A stretch of 64,000 nt of DNA from Alnus glutinosa (lineage: Eukaryota > Streptophyta > Magnoliopsida > Fagales > Betulaceae): the NCBI RefSeq assembly GCF_958979055.1, contig NC_084886.1, positions 1,259,001-1,323,000 on the forward strand. Reading direction: 5' to 3'. Positions within the stretch are counted from its first letter, which is position 1; every line of letters begins with the position of its first letter. The translations under genes and the position numbers were made by a program. A model generated the notes under the pieces. The model saw only the letters and a list, made by a program, of their open reading frames with translations, did no database searches and was not told the origin of the DNA. Positions 1-9,941 of this stretch are shown here, piece by piece.

Positions 1-2638
1 CATCTACATAAACTGCAATGATAGCAAATCCAGATTCTGATTTCTTAATGAAAACGCATGGACAAATTGGATTATTCTCAAATCCTTCTTTCAATAGATA
101 TTCACTAAGACGATTGTACCACATGCGTCCGGATTGCTTTAACCCGTATAAAGATCTTTGTAGCTTGATAGAATAAATACTTCGGGATTTTGAATTACAT
201 GCTTCAGGCATTTTGTATCCTTCAGGGATTTTCATGTATATATCATTATCAAGTGATCCATATAAATATGCTGTAACCACATCCATTAAACGCATATCCA
301 AACTTTCTGTAACTACCAAGCTAATCAAAAATCTAAATGTAATTGCATCCACTACAGGGGAATATGTTTCTTCATAATCAATACCTGGTTTCTGCAGGAA
401 ACCTTGTGCAACAAGTCTTGCTTTATATCTCACAATTTCATTTTTCTCATTACGTTTTCGTACAAATACCCACTTGTATCCAACAGGCGACACACCTTCT
501 GGTGTTTGGACTACAGGTCCAAATACTTCACGTTTTGCTAGTGAGTTCAATTCTGCATGAATTGCTTCCTTCCACATTGGCCAATCATTTCTACGTCGAC
601 ATTCTTCGACGGATTGTGGTTCAATATCATCATTACTTCTGGTAATGTCAAATGCAACTTTAAATGAAAATATGTTGTCGACAACAATTTTATTTCTATC
701 AAATATTTCTCCTGTACTTATATAATTTATTGAGATCTCATTATTTTCAGGTACCTGTTCCTCTTCAGGGGGTAACTCTTCAGGAGATTCTTCTTCAAGA
801 GGTTCCTCTTCAGGGGATTTCTTTCCAGGAGAATTTTGTACAGAAAGTTTGGATGGATCAATTTCCGTTGCCTGTTTTGTGGGTAAGGCCTCTTCAGGAG
901 CGCCGATTTCATTTCCTTGTGCTTTTCTCTTCCGGGGAATCTTATCCTTTGCACCAATAGGTCTTCCACGCTTCAGGCGTGCCTTAGACTCATTTGCTGC
1001 TGTATTAGTTAATTGTCCTACAGGGACTTCTATCTTTGTTGGAGTATTAGCAGCTGGAATGTGAGACTTAATTATTTTCCTATTGTCAGTAAATGCATCC
1101 GGCAATTGATTTGCAATACTCTGCAAATGAATGATCCTCTGAACTTCTAGTTCACACTGATTTGTACGAGGATCAAAATGAGATAACGTCGAATTATTCC
1201 AAGTGATTTCTTGTCGTGCTTCTGGCAACGACTTTTCTTTCCCTAGTGATGGAAATATATTTTCATCAAAATGACAATCTTCAAAACGTGCTTTAAAAAT
1301 ATCACCAGTTAAAGGTTCAAGATATCTAATAATAGATGGAGAATCAAAACCAATATAAATCCCAAGTCTACGTTGAGGTCCCATCTTAGTGCGCTGAGGT
1401 GGAGCAATTGGAACATATACAGCACAACCAAAAATGCGAAAATGAAAAATATTTGGTGGTTGACCAAATACAAGTTGTAAAGGAGAATATTTTTGGTAAG
1501 ATGTTGGTCTGATCCGAACTAATGATGCAGCATGTAATATTGCATGTCCCCAAGCAGAAATAGGTAGTTTTGATTTCATAAGCAAAGGTCGAGCAATTAA
1601 CTGAAGTCGTTTAATAAACGATTCAGCTAAACCATTTTGAGTGTGTGTATGAGCAACAGGATGCTCAACATTAATACCGATTGACATGCAATAATCATAA
1701 AATGCTTGAGATGTAAATTCACCCGCATTATCCATCCGAATAGATTGAATTGGATGATCAGGAAATTGTGCCCGTAATCTAATTATTTGGGCAAGAAGTC
1801 TAGCAAATGCAACATTACGAGTAGAAAGTAGACAAACATGTGACCATCTAGTTGATGCATCTATTAAAACCATAAAATATCTAAATGGCCCACATGGAGG
1901 GTGAATTGGCCCACATATATCCCCTTGAATTCTTTGTAAAAATGATGGAGATTCAAGAATTACCTTAGAAGGGGAAGGTTTTATTACAAGTTTACCTTGA
2001 GAACATGCAGCACAAGGATAATCACTTTGTAAAAGAATCTTCTGGTTCTTTAAGGGATGCCCATGAGAGTTCTCAATTATTCGACGCATCATAATTGTTC
2101 CCGGATGTCCAAGACGATCATGCCAAAGCATAAACATTTTTGGATTAGAGCACTTCTGGTGCATCACAACATGTGATTCAATTGTTCTTATTGTTGTATA
2201 ATACAACCCGGAAGAGAAAGCAGGCAGTTTTTCCAATATGAGCTTCTGGCCCGAAATTATTGAAGTAATATAAAGATATTCGTCACTGCCTTCATTAGTG
2301 GTTTCAACATGATAACCATTTAAACGAATATCTTTAAAACTGATTAAATTTCTTCTAGATTTAGAAGAATACAAAGCATCATCAATACAAAATTTTGTTC
2401 CTTTTGGCAATATAATATTTGCTCTTCCAGAGCCTTCAATTAGGTTTGATGAACCTGATATTGTATTGACACTAGCTTTGTTTAATATTAAGTATTGAAA
2501 ATATTTCTTATCTCTAAGAATTGTGTGCGTTGTACAACTGTCTGCCAGACACAAATCTTCACCAATCATTTTGGAATTAATCATTCCATCAGTATGGCCC
2601 ATACCTCCATACATAATAAAATAAATATTAAATTTCAT
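1..2638 (-). CDS. copia pol polyprotein: protease end, integrase, reverse transcriptase (partial)
   Basis: An open frame of about 879 codons starts at ATG 2638 (second ATG at 2614, MYGGMGH) just after a stop at 2642-2644, and is still open at base 1. In order I read the protease-like DSCTTH region, the pre-integrase signature LWHDRLGHPG near 2100-2130, an integrase core with RMDNAGEF near 1710-1740, a proline/glutamate-rich linker around 730-900, then reverse transcriptase with VGYKWVFVRKRN, SLYGLKQSGRMWYNRL and finally AVYVD at the very edge, which is the start of the YVDD catalytic motif. RNase H would lie outside. Its function is copying and inserting the element. The open frame suggests a fairly recent copy. 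Confidence 0.88.
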   Translation of the reverse strand, partial: MKFNIYFIMYGGMGHTDGMINSKMIGEDLCLADSCTTHTILRDKKYFQYLILNKASVNTISGSSNLIEGSGRANIILPKGTKFCIDDALYSSKSRRNLISFKDIRLNGYHVETTNEGSDEYLYITSIISGQKLILEKLPAFSSGLYYTTIRTIESHVVMHQKCSNPKMFMLWHDRLGHPGTIMMRRIIENSHGHPLKNQKILLQSDYPCAACSQGKLVIKPSPSKVILESPSFLQRIQGDICGPIHPPCGPFRYFMVLIDASTRWSHVCLLSTRNVAFARLLAQIIRLRAQFPDHPIQSIRMDNAGEFTSQAFYDYCMSIGINVEHPVAHTHTQNGLAESFIKRLQLIARPLLMKSKLPISAWGHAILHAASLVRIRPTSYQKYSPLQLVFGQPPNIFHFRIFGCAVYVPIAPPQRTKMGPQRRLGIYIGFDSPSIIRYLEPLTGDIFKARFEDCHFDENIFPSLGKEKSLPEARQEITWNNSTLSHFDPRTNQCELEVQRIIHLQSIANQLPDAFTDNRKIIKSHIPAANTPTKIEVPVGQLTNTAANESKARLKRGRPIGAKDKIPRKRKAQGNEIGAPEEALPTKQATEIDPSKLSVQNSPGKKSPEEEPLEEESPEELPPEEEQVPENNEISINYISTGEIFDRNKIVVDNIFSFKVAFDITRSNDDIEPQSVEECRRRNDWPMWKEAIHAELNSLAKREVFGPVVQTPEGVSPVGYKWVFVRKRNEKNEIVRYKARLVAQGFLQKPGIDYEETYSPVVDAITFRFLISLVVTESLDMRLMDVVTAYLYGSLDNDIYMKIPEGYKMPEACNSKSRSIYSIKLQRSLYGLKQSGRMWYNRLSEYLLKEGFENNPICPCVFIKKSESGFAIIAVYVD

Positions 2639-2665
2639 TAATCAAAATAAAATAACAAAATAAAT

Positions 2666-2679
2666 TTAAAATTGACAAC

Positions 2680-2718
<39 letters not shown>

Positions 2719-3573
2719 CTACAAGATTACTGTGATTAACAAAATTCATTTTAATCCATTTTTCTTTTTCTTTTATGGATGCTTGATATAGGTCGATCAG
2801 ATGTTTAGGCGTACGGCAGGTACGCGACAAATGTCTTTTCATATTACACCTGTAACATTTATCGATCTTAATAGTTCTTTGTAGGTTTATTCTGTAAACC
2901 TTTGTTTTTATATTCTTTCGCCTCAGTGTGGTTCCACTTCTGGTGGAAATGAAAATTTCTTTTGTAAGAATTATGAGTACGTTCCCATTGACCTCTATAA
3001 TATATATATATTCTACCACGTCCACGTCCACGATAATGGTTTCCTTTATTACCACAAAATGGGGTTCCATTTGCTTCAGGAAATGGTGTAGAACTAGTTG
3101 GACGAGATTGGTGATTTTTCATTAATAGCTCGTTGTTTTGCTCAGCCACTAGAAGACAAGATATTAGTTCAGAATATCTTGTAAAATTACACTCTCGATA
3201 TTGCTGCTGCAGGAGCACATTCGAGGCATGAAATATGGTATATATCATCATAAGTGCACAGTTTTAACTGTGAGCTGATGTTAAAGAGTGCAACTTCAGG
3301 TGCATCCAACAATAATGAGCTTTTTGGGAGGATAACTGTCTTCTGGTACTTGTATCTCTCCCTCAAATTATTCCACAAGGTCAATGAATCTTTTATTATA
3401 AGGTACTCATTTTTATTTAATTCATCATGTAGATGATGGCGAAGAAAAATTATTGCTTTAGCGCGATCCTGCAGGGATGCTTGATTTTCATTCATTGCTT
3501 TATCACGATCCTGCTGGGATGTTTGATTTTCATTCTTAATAGTATTTCCAAAATTCATAACATCAATATTCAT
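2666..3573 (-). pseudogene. copia gag, frameshifted
   Basis: Three overlapping frames share one gag. 3573-3187 carries the capsid-like part (FLRHHLHDELNKNEYL, LWNNLRERYKYQKTVILPK). 3251-2868 continues it (FHASNVLLQQQYRE, ELISCLLVAEQNNELL). 3070-2666 has a CX2CX4HX4C zinc knuckle, CYRCNMKRHLSRTC, that would bind RNA. At least two frameshifts are needed to read through, and the last frame runs into the TA repeat and a stop. Capsid function is therefore lost in this copy unless the shifts are sequencing errors. Confidence 0.8.
2683..2717. repeat. (AT)n microsatellite at the gag-pol junction
   Basis: About 35 bases of alternating A and T lie between the zinc-knuckle frame and the pol ATG of the copia element. 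On the minus strand the repeat is translated as a run of Tyr-Ile before a stop. Confidence 0.95.
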
Positions 3574-3821
3574 AGCATTATAAATGATAACATTTTAGTT
3601 CTTATTAATCGCACATGGATCATAAGATTCATATGTTTTAATATGATTCTTAAAACAATAAAAATTTCTAAGCATATGTTAGAATGTTAATTAACAAAAT
3701 AGATAATAAGATTACTAAATCTTAAAGAGGCTTACAATGATTGAAGAATATCCCACGGATAGCTTTTGATGTTGAAGATCAAAAGAACACAACAACTGGC
3801 TAGAGCTTCGTGCTGATAACG

Positions 3822-4127
3822 TGTTGTAAAATTAATGAAAATAACAAGACAAGATAAAGAGATTGTAAATATGAAATTAGTTCTTCAGGAACTATGTATG
3901 ATTCTTCTCTATAATTGTGTATTTTACAAAGTATCCAATACTCCATTTTATAGACATAGAATCATAGTGGGAGGTTAAGGAATAGGAAAGGATAGGACAT
4001 GAATTAAAAGGCTACATCAATGTATTACATGAATGTTATGGAATTCTAAAAGATGACATGAATGTGTAGAATTCCAATAGATGAAACTAAATGGTCATCC
4101 ACCAAATGCATGAATGCATTCATAACA
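3822..4127 (-). repeat. copia LTR (5' LTR in element orientation)
   Basis: The 306-bp block begins TGTTGTAAAAT and ends CATAACA, giving TG...CA ends with a short imperfect inverted repeat (TGTTGT/ATAACA). Directly inside it, 3821 downwards on the minus strand, is a primer-site-like GTTATCAGCACGAAGC, a sequence I associate with many plant copia elements. The outer flank is GTTTT. The second LTR is beyond the left edge, so the boundaries rest on the end motifs and the adjoining primer site. Confidence 0.72.
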
Positions 4128-4449
4128 GTTTTATTACTGTGGAATAACTCAAAAATTATTAGAGAGTGACTAAAATCTTTTCTTTTCTTTTTTTTTCTTT
4201 TTTTTTTTTTAATCTTTTTAAATGTTACGTAACTTTTAAAATTATTATTAAATTAAAATTCAATAATAATTCCCTCAAAATTAATTGATAATTTGAAAAG
4301 CTGTATGACATTTGGAATAAGAAGCGCTACTCATTGGAAGCAAAATCCCGAGTCCTACTGTGGGGGGTGGGGGGGAAATATCCGGTTAAAAAAATAAACA
4401 CTTAAAAAGATGTGTAGCATTTCTCTTTTCTTTTTTTCTTTTTTTTGTC
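4128..4449. other. intergenic, AT-rich
   Basis: Homopyrimidine runs and a short G-run (4361-4375). I see no gene here. Confidence 0.6.
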
Positions 4450-4452
4450 TTA

Positions 4453-4837
4453 GAGCATTCCTAACAGCTTCCCTTTCATTCCTCTTCATTTTCCCTAAAT
4501 GTAGGGAATAAAACTATTTTTTGCTTCCCTATCAAAAAACACCCCACAGCAGCTTCCCTTCATTTTTCCCTATATCATTAAAATATTATTTTGTTACTTT
4601 TACTTTAATTAAAAGTAAGAAAAGAAAGAGATAAAATAAGAGAGAGATTATATTTTTAGAATAAACAATTGGTTGGGATGTAAACAGTGCTTCCCAATGC
4701 ATTGGGAAGCACTGTTCACTTCCTAGGGAACAGATAATTATAGGGAAGTTGTTGTGGGATGATTTTTTTGACTTTTTTAAAATTTTTCCTAAAATTTAGG
4801 AAACAGATCTCTTGTAAGGAAGCTGCTAGTAATGCTC
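4453..4837. mobile_element. Harbinger/Tourist-type MITE, 385 bp
   Basis: The ends are inverted repeats of about 20 bp: GAGCATTCCTAACAGCTTCC at the left and, read inward from the right, GAGCATTACTAGCAGCTTCC. They are flanked by TTA on both sides (4450-4452 and 4838-4840), the 3-bp target duplication typical of PIF/Harbinger elements. No coding capacity. Related copies with the same GAGC...GCTC ends and TTA-like flanks are at 40849-41177 and 57541-57879. It ends about 90 bp before the paired G-boxes of the next gene. Confidence 0.82.
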
Positions 4838-4928
4838 TTAGTCACACGACTCTCACCCTTCACATCGCTGTCAAAGTTCAGAGAAGTGCTGTCTTAACAC
4901 TATCTCACCGCACTAACCGAGTCTCAAA

Positions 4929-4970
4929 GACCACGTGTATGGTCCGCGATAGGCTCAATGACCACGTGTC
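4929..4970 (+). promoter_or_regulatory. paired G-box (CACGTG) elements upstream of the 5065 gene
   Basis: The 10-mer GACCACGTGT occurs at 4929-4938 and, but for position, the same ACCACGTGT core recurs at 4961-4969. The CACGTG cores are 31 bp apart and about 100-130 bp before the ATG. CACGTGT is the core bound by bZIP and bHLH factors, including ABA-response factors. A regulatory role is inferred from position and duplication. Confidence 0.5.
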
Positions 4971-5064
4971 TTCCAAAAACGGTAAGCTTGACTTTGTTCT
5001 CCAATCTCCATACATAATTGTGGTAGTTTCTCATCAAAGTTCCATCTCTCACAGCCTACCAATC

Positions 5065-6168
5065 ATGGATTCAAACCACAAGATGGAGCTCCTTAACATC
5101 GCAATCCAGAGATTCATAGAGGAGAAGACGACCAAGCAAGCCTCCGGTGATACCCTCATGATCATGGACGACAACGTCGATGACCAGCTTCTCCTCTCGG
5201 GACTGCTCTCTCAGGTCGATCATTTTCATTCTCTTTTCTTTTTCTTTTTTTCTTCACTCTTCTTAAATTCTCTTGCGAAATAATAGGATATGGAATTTAT
5301 ATGACCCCGACCCAATAATTTATAAAGATCAAAAGCACTATATCGATCATTATAACATGATCGTCATCGCCGGAAATTCTTCAAGGCCCTTGATGTACTA
5401 CTATTGGATTTATGTTTCTTGCATATATAGGATATCAGATGTTCATGGGCCACTTTCGGTGCCGCAGGCGACTCTCTTTTTACGGCCTTCTTTTCCAATG
5501 AATATTGAAACGGCTTTGAGTAGCTTTTTATTTATTTTTTTAATTCAAGACTTTGAGTAGCTTAATCAACTATAACACGTTCTTGTTCTTCTTCTATATA
5601 TACAGTTTTCTGAGGTAATACTCGATCATGCTCATTGCAGTAATTTAGCAATTTATGTGATTTCTTTGCTTCTATAAACGTACAGTTGGAATCGTTGAAA
5701 GAAGATGTGGCGCTTAAGGAACCTGAAGCTTCGTTAACTGAGATAGAGGAGGTATCTTCTGCAGAAATTGATAACGTGGAGACGAAGATGGAGAATGCTG
5801 GTGAGGTCGATGGTGGCAGCAGCGTCGAAGAGGTAGTGAAAGAGCTTAAGGAGGTGAAGAGGCAGAATTTTGTAACTCACTGTCTTCTTTCGGCCCTGAT
5901 TGTGCTGACTGTTGCTTGGCAAGTATCTCAGGTCTCCTTAATTTGGAAACTTAAAGATGGGTTTAGCCACCCGTTTAGGTCCTTTGGAAGTGCCTTCTCA
6001 TGGATTCTGAAACGCCCCGATGCAAATGGTACTCAAGATGCAGAGAAACAGTTTGCGGCTGCCAAACAACGCCTTACTGAAGCAGCCGCTTCATTCCCAT
6101 CTGTCGTAATTCCAGAAATCCCGCTTTTGGATTTGCCGGATTTGGTTTTAGAGGGTGAAAATCACTGA
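5065..6168 (+). CDS. uncharacterised plant protein with one membrane span (two exons)
   Basis: Exons 5065-5214 and 5686-6168 join in phase (50 codons, CAG|GTCGAT donor, TACAG| acceptor) to give 210 residues ending TGA. The first 130 residues are acidic and hydrophilic and include a probable coiled coil (VEEVVKELKEVKRQNF). A single hydrophobic span follows (CLLSALIVLTVAWQVSQVSL), then a basic stretch (SHPFRSFGSAFSWILKRP) and an Ala-rich tail ending IPLLDLPDLVLEGENH. No signal peptide and no enzyme motif are visible. The layout suits a tail-proximal anchored membrane protein, but I do not recognise the family well enough to give a function. The ATG at 5065 was chosen because it opens the spliced frame and lies just below the G-box pair. 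Confidence 0.78.
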
Positions 6169-6976
6169 AAAAGTGTTTGTTTGATATGAAGCCAAAGAGG
6201 CCAGAAGGATTATAAGGTCTTGACGACAGAGTATTGCTTGGTTTAATCTGCAATAGTTGTACAAAGCTTCCTTCCTCTATAATTTCATTTATTGAGTTTT
6301 TTGAAAGACATCTTGCCCGTAGTGTAAACGTTAATGATTTATTGATTTAACTTTAAAGTTCTCTTGGAGCTGCTTCAAGCCTCTAAACATAAGTATAAAA
6401 TTATATAAATTAACTTACTTAATTAAATAGATATGTTATTTATACAACTCTTTCACAGCAATTGCACAACAATGTTTGCATTCAACATTTTTTTAAAATA
6501 AAAAATAAAATGAAAATGAAGAACACATTAACATTATTATGCAATTGTTGAATAAAATTGTTATGCAATTAACATATCTCAAACCTTTAACTCGTGAGTC
6601 GTGATGATGTATTAGCGGGTCTACCGCAATCCATTTATGAGTCTTTCAAGAATGACAATACATTTGGGACTAGCCAAACTTTCGGAGATGTAAACTAAAA
6701 TGAAATAAAAAGTCTCTTTAAAATTTCTAATATACCCAATTCATTCAAACAGTATCCCAGAAAGGTATCTTTCATTCAAACAATCACACTCAAGAAATAT
6801 CTGAAATACGGGACAGAAAAGCATAATGAAACGTTGAAAACAAATATCCAAAGAACAACTCACTTTCCATGCTATATGCCGGGAACTAAACAGTGATAAG
6901 CAAACAAGTTCTAATCCGGGACATTTTGGCCATGTATTCGCGCCATTTGTTGAATTTGAGTGGGTTAGTCTTGTCT
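6169..6976. other. intergenic between convergent genes
   Basis: Holds the 3' ends of the 5065 gene and of NTF2, which converge here, and a MITE-like inverted repeat (listed separately). No further gene is seen. Confidence 0.6.
6429..6579. mobile_element. possible small MITE, 151 bp
   Basis: A perfect 10-bp inverted repeat, AGATATGTTA at 6429-6438 and TAACATATCT at 6570-6579, encloses AT-rich sequence with further partly complementary segments (CAATTGCACAACAATG and ATTGTTATGCAATT). No clear target duplication was found, so this may be a chance palindrome. Confidence 0.4.
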
Positions 6977-9545
6977 TCATGCATAATTCAATCGGAATAT
7001 GTCATTCAACACGTAAAAGCTTCCCTGTGGTGTTGGCATCAGATGGAACATCTGAGTGCAGAAAGCATGACAATAAATTTTAGTTAGAAAATAGAATAGC
7101 AAAAATAAAGAACAATCTCTCTTATTGGAATTTACACACGCATTCAAATGGGGTTCAAGACCCTCATCCTCCAACCTGAAGAAGGTGCCATTCGGGCTAT
7201 AAAGCTCACTGGAACAAGAAAAAAAATTAATAACATTTTGATCAATTTCTCAACACTATATCCAAGGATAACACTACATGTAAAGATACAGCACATATAA
7301 ATTTACTTAAAAGGGAAGATAGATCGGGGTAGGTTTTATATTTATTGCATCACAAAAGCACCATGCAACATTTCAAGCAATGCCAAATATGAAATGCTTG
7401 CATGGCTAACAATTAAACAGGGGGACATTTCCTTGTCACTTAACCACATCAAAATTATAGTAGGCCTGCCTCATGCAGACTAGAATAAGTTACCTAAAAC
7501 ATATTGGACTAGGAGCCAGAGATTCAAGTGCAATGATTGCCATTAAAGAACTGAACCCGAATAAATAGCGAAAAACATTTAAGGACCCAACAAGTTTAAT
7601 AAACAATTCGAAACAAATTTTTTTTTTTTTTTTTTTTTTGATGAGTAATTCGAAACACTTCCTGAAAAGGCTTATACTAAAGCTGTCCTCATAATCTTGA
7701 ACTTGAGGTTCTAAGTACAAATGCATGCATAAAACACTAGAAGAATAATCGAGTCAGACATAAGAGATCAGCCTGCACGTAATATAAATGGTTCAACACT
7801 GTCTATAGCAGTTGATCTAAAGTTGGACTTTTATTGCCAAGGCTCTGATATCTAAAAAAAATAATTATGTTAATTCATGCAGGCTTATTTTTTACAATTA
7901 GTGGGGGACACATCATTCCAAAATCTAGAATGAATGGCTATGTTAGTCTGCTTCTTTTTCTATAGGGAGGAAAAAGATTTACAAATTCAGGTTTCATGGA
8001 CAAAATTACAAATTGCTGTCAGTAAGAAGGGAGACTGGCGCCTTATAAAAAGGATAAAGAATTCACTGAAAAGAAAATCCACTATGTTGTGTTCCTTCGA
8101 ATCTAAGATGTATTGTTAGCATGAGTAGTTCAGTTCTGAATACCACCACAGCAACAAATTGAGGGAGACATTGAAAATGGTACACCTAAAGGAAGTGAAA
8201 CGTACTGCTATTAAGCAAAATATGCACCAAAAAATGTCAATCAACATGACACCAAAAAAATAAATAAATAAATAAAATGAAATAATGCAAATAAGTACCT
8301 ATATCATAAAAGCAAAGCAACATATTCATCAAGACATGCCACAAAACACTTGCAGTGGAGTATATAAGTGTATAAGTATAAAAATGTTAAGTCCCATATT
8401 AGAAAGATGTTACATGTATGAGTGGGTTAATAGTTGGGTCCAAACTCATAGGTTTAAGTTTTTAAATTAAATGATATCCCAACATGTTATATCTCCCCAC
8501 GGTGTTGATCTCACTAACAAGTGTTGTCAAATACAATAATGGTGTACGGTATGATGGATGATAGCGGAGCCTTTTACAGTTGGAGCTAGGATAATTTGTA
8601 TGTATAGATAGTGGGTTCTTTTCGCAGTTGGAGTAGGGACGAAGGTTCGTGGGACAAATAAAGCCTATATGACCCTGTGATCCTAGAGACAGGTTCGAGG
8701 AAGACTATTGCGATGCAATGATAAACTCACACAGGGAGATTGTTAGGTATATTACGTGAGAGTATAAAAAGGTTTAAGTCCCATGTTTGGAAGATGTTAT
8801 ATGTGGTTAATATATCCGAAATGTAATATTATGAATCCTACTAAAAGACTCAGCGTCGATCTCCTAACACTTGATCAAACACAAAATATTGATTAGAAAC
8901 ACTGCAAGGATATAAAAGGTTCTTTTTCAACAAAAGTGTAGATCTGCCAGAAACAACGAAAACCAGATTCTTAGAGAAAGCCGCAAACTCCAAATTCCAA
9001 GCAAAATCAATTTCAAGTAGATCAAAACCTCACACACGAAGCCAAACCCTAATACTCCTACATAGATACACGTAATACACACAAACATAATCAACAACTA
9101 TTTGAAATCAAATTCTCCAACGATCTCGAGCCGATTAGCATCGGATCGATCGGAACGCACCTCGAAACCCTAAAACAATTACATAGAGAAATCAAGAGGC
9201 GGAGATCGAATGCGAAGAAGTGAGAGAGAGCGAAAAAAGTGTGGTTACCTGGCTGAACTTGAGGGCGTGCTGTTCGCCGGCGAGCTGGAGGTTGCCGCTG
9301 ACGAAGACGAGCATACCGCCGGCAGGTCCCGATGGCTGGCAATCGACGGTGGTGATGCTGTGCTGGCACTGCTGGAAGGGGAGGCTAGTGAGCTTCGCGA
9401 CGATGTTCTGCGACCCTTGGATCTTCAGGCCCTCGAAGGTTAGCATCGACTCGTCCTGGTAGAGGCTCCCTAGGCCCGGTCGATTTGCATCGAACGTCGT
9501 GTAGTAGTGCTCCACGAATGCTCTCGACAACTGGTCTGGATCCAT
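6977..9545 (-). CDS. NTF2: nuclear transport factor 2 (NTF2), two exons
   Basis: Exon 1 is 9545-9249 (99 codons) and exon 2 is 7051-6977 (24 codons plus stop), giving 123 residues, the usual length. NTF2 carries Ran-GDP into the nucleus and binds FxFG nucleoporins. The start MDPDQLSRAFVEHYYTTFD, the middle LTSLPFQQCQHSITTVDCQP and the end MPTPQGSFYVLNDIFRLNYA match the plant NTF2 fold along its whole length; the C-terminal FRLNYA is characteristic. The donor is CCAG|GTAACC and the acceptor CACTCAG|ATG. The ATG at 9545 is chosen because the next in-frame upstream codons are not ATG and plant homologues begin MDPD. The 2.2-kb intron holds an LTR-type repeat and a retroposon tail. Confidence 0.95.
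7605..7657 (-). mobile_element. tail-only retroposon insertion with 11-bp target duplication
   Basis: The 11-mer AATTCGAAACA occurs at 7605-7615 and again at 7647-7657. Between them (7616-7646) there is only AA, a T-run of about 22 and GATGAGT. On the minus strand this reads ACTCATC followed by poly(A), the very 3' end of a non-LTR retroposon. It lies in the NTF2 intron. Confidence 0.65.
8350..8869 (+). mobile_element. short LTR-type (TRIM-like) repeat in the NTF2 intron
   Basis: A right-hand unit of 129 bp, 8741-8869, runs TGTTAGG...CCTAACA and is preceded by a purine-rich CACAGGGAGAT, as an LTR follows a polypurine tract. A diverged left-hand partner ending ATCTCACTAACA at 8519 shares GTTAAGTCCCATATTAGAAAGATGTTACATGT-like sequence in short blocks with it. 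The left boundary (about 8350) is uncertain and no coding sequence lies between. No target duplication could be fixed. Confidence 0.5.
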
Positions 9546-9878
9546 CTCCACCGCACCCGATCACTGCCCTCTCCACCGCTCGATGACACACCGCAAAAGA
9601 GAGACAGAGACAGACAGTAAGTTGGGGAAAAAAAATATTTTGAGGAGCGCTTACTGTACGCTTGTACTTGTAATTTATGGAATTTATAACGTATCTCAGT
9701 TTTTTTTTTTTAAAAAAAAAGAAATTGTAAATGAAAGCGTGTTTGAGGTGTTATTGTGCGAATTAGTTATCAAGACTCGATTTATTACTTTTTTTTTCTC
9801 TCTCTCTCTCTTAAAATAGTGTATATCACTCTTGCTTATGTGTATAATGTCTTTTTTTATTTGGACAGAGTTTTCCAA

Positions 9879-9882
<4 letters not shown>

Positions 9883-9936
<54 letters not shown>
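9883..9936. repeat. (AT)n microsatellite, about 54 bp
   Basis: Uninterrupted alternating TA. Confidence 0.95.

Positions 9937-9941
<5 letters not shown>

Larger units (their letters stand above)
1..4127 (-). mobile_element. Ty1/copia LTR retrotransposon, left end outside window
   Basis: Reading the minus strand from right to left there is a 306-bp LTR, a primer-site-like stretch, a broken gag, and a long open pol that leaves the window at its left edge. The order gag, protease, integrase, reverse transcriptase identifies the copia superfamily. Only one LTR is visible, so insertion age and target duplication cannot be judged. The gag part is frameshifted and a TA microsatellite plus stops separate it from pol, so this copy is unlikely to be autonomous, although pol itself reads through. 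Confidence 0.92.

Noticed and set aside
727..969. 80-codon minus-strand frame rich in Lys/Leu
   Set aside because: It is a shadow of the copia pol frame, whose Pro/Glu-rich linker lies here in another reading frame.
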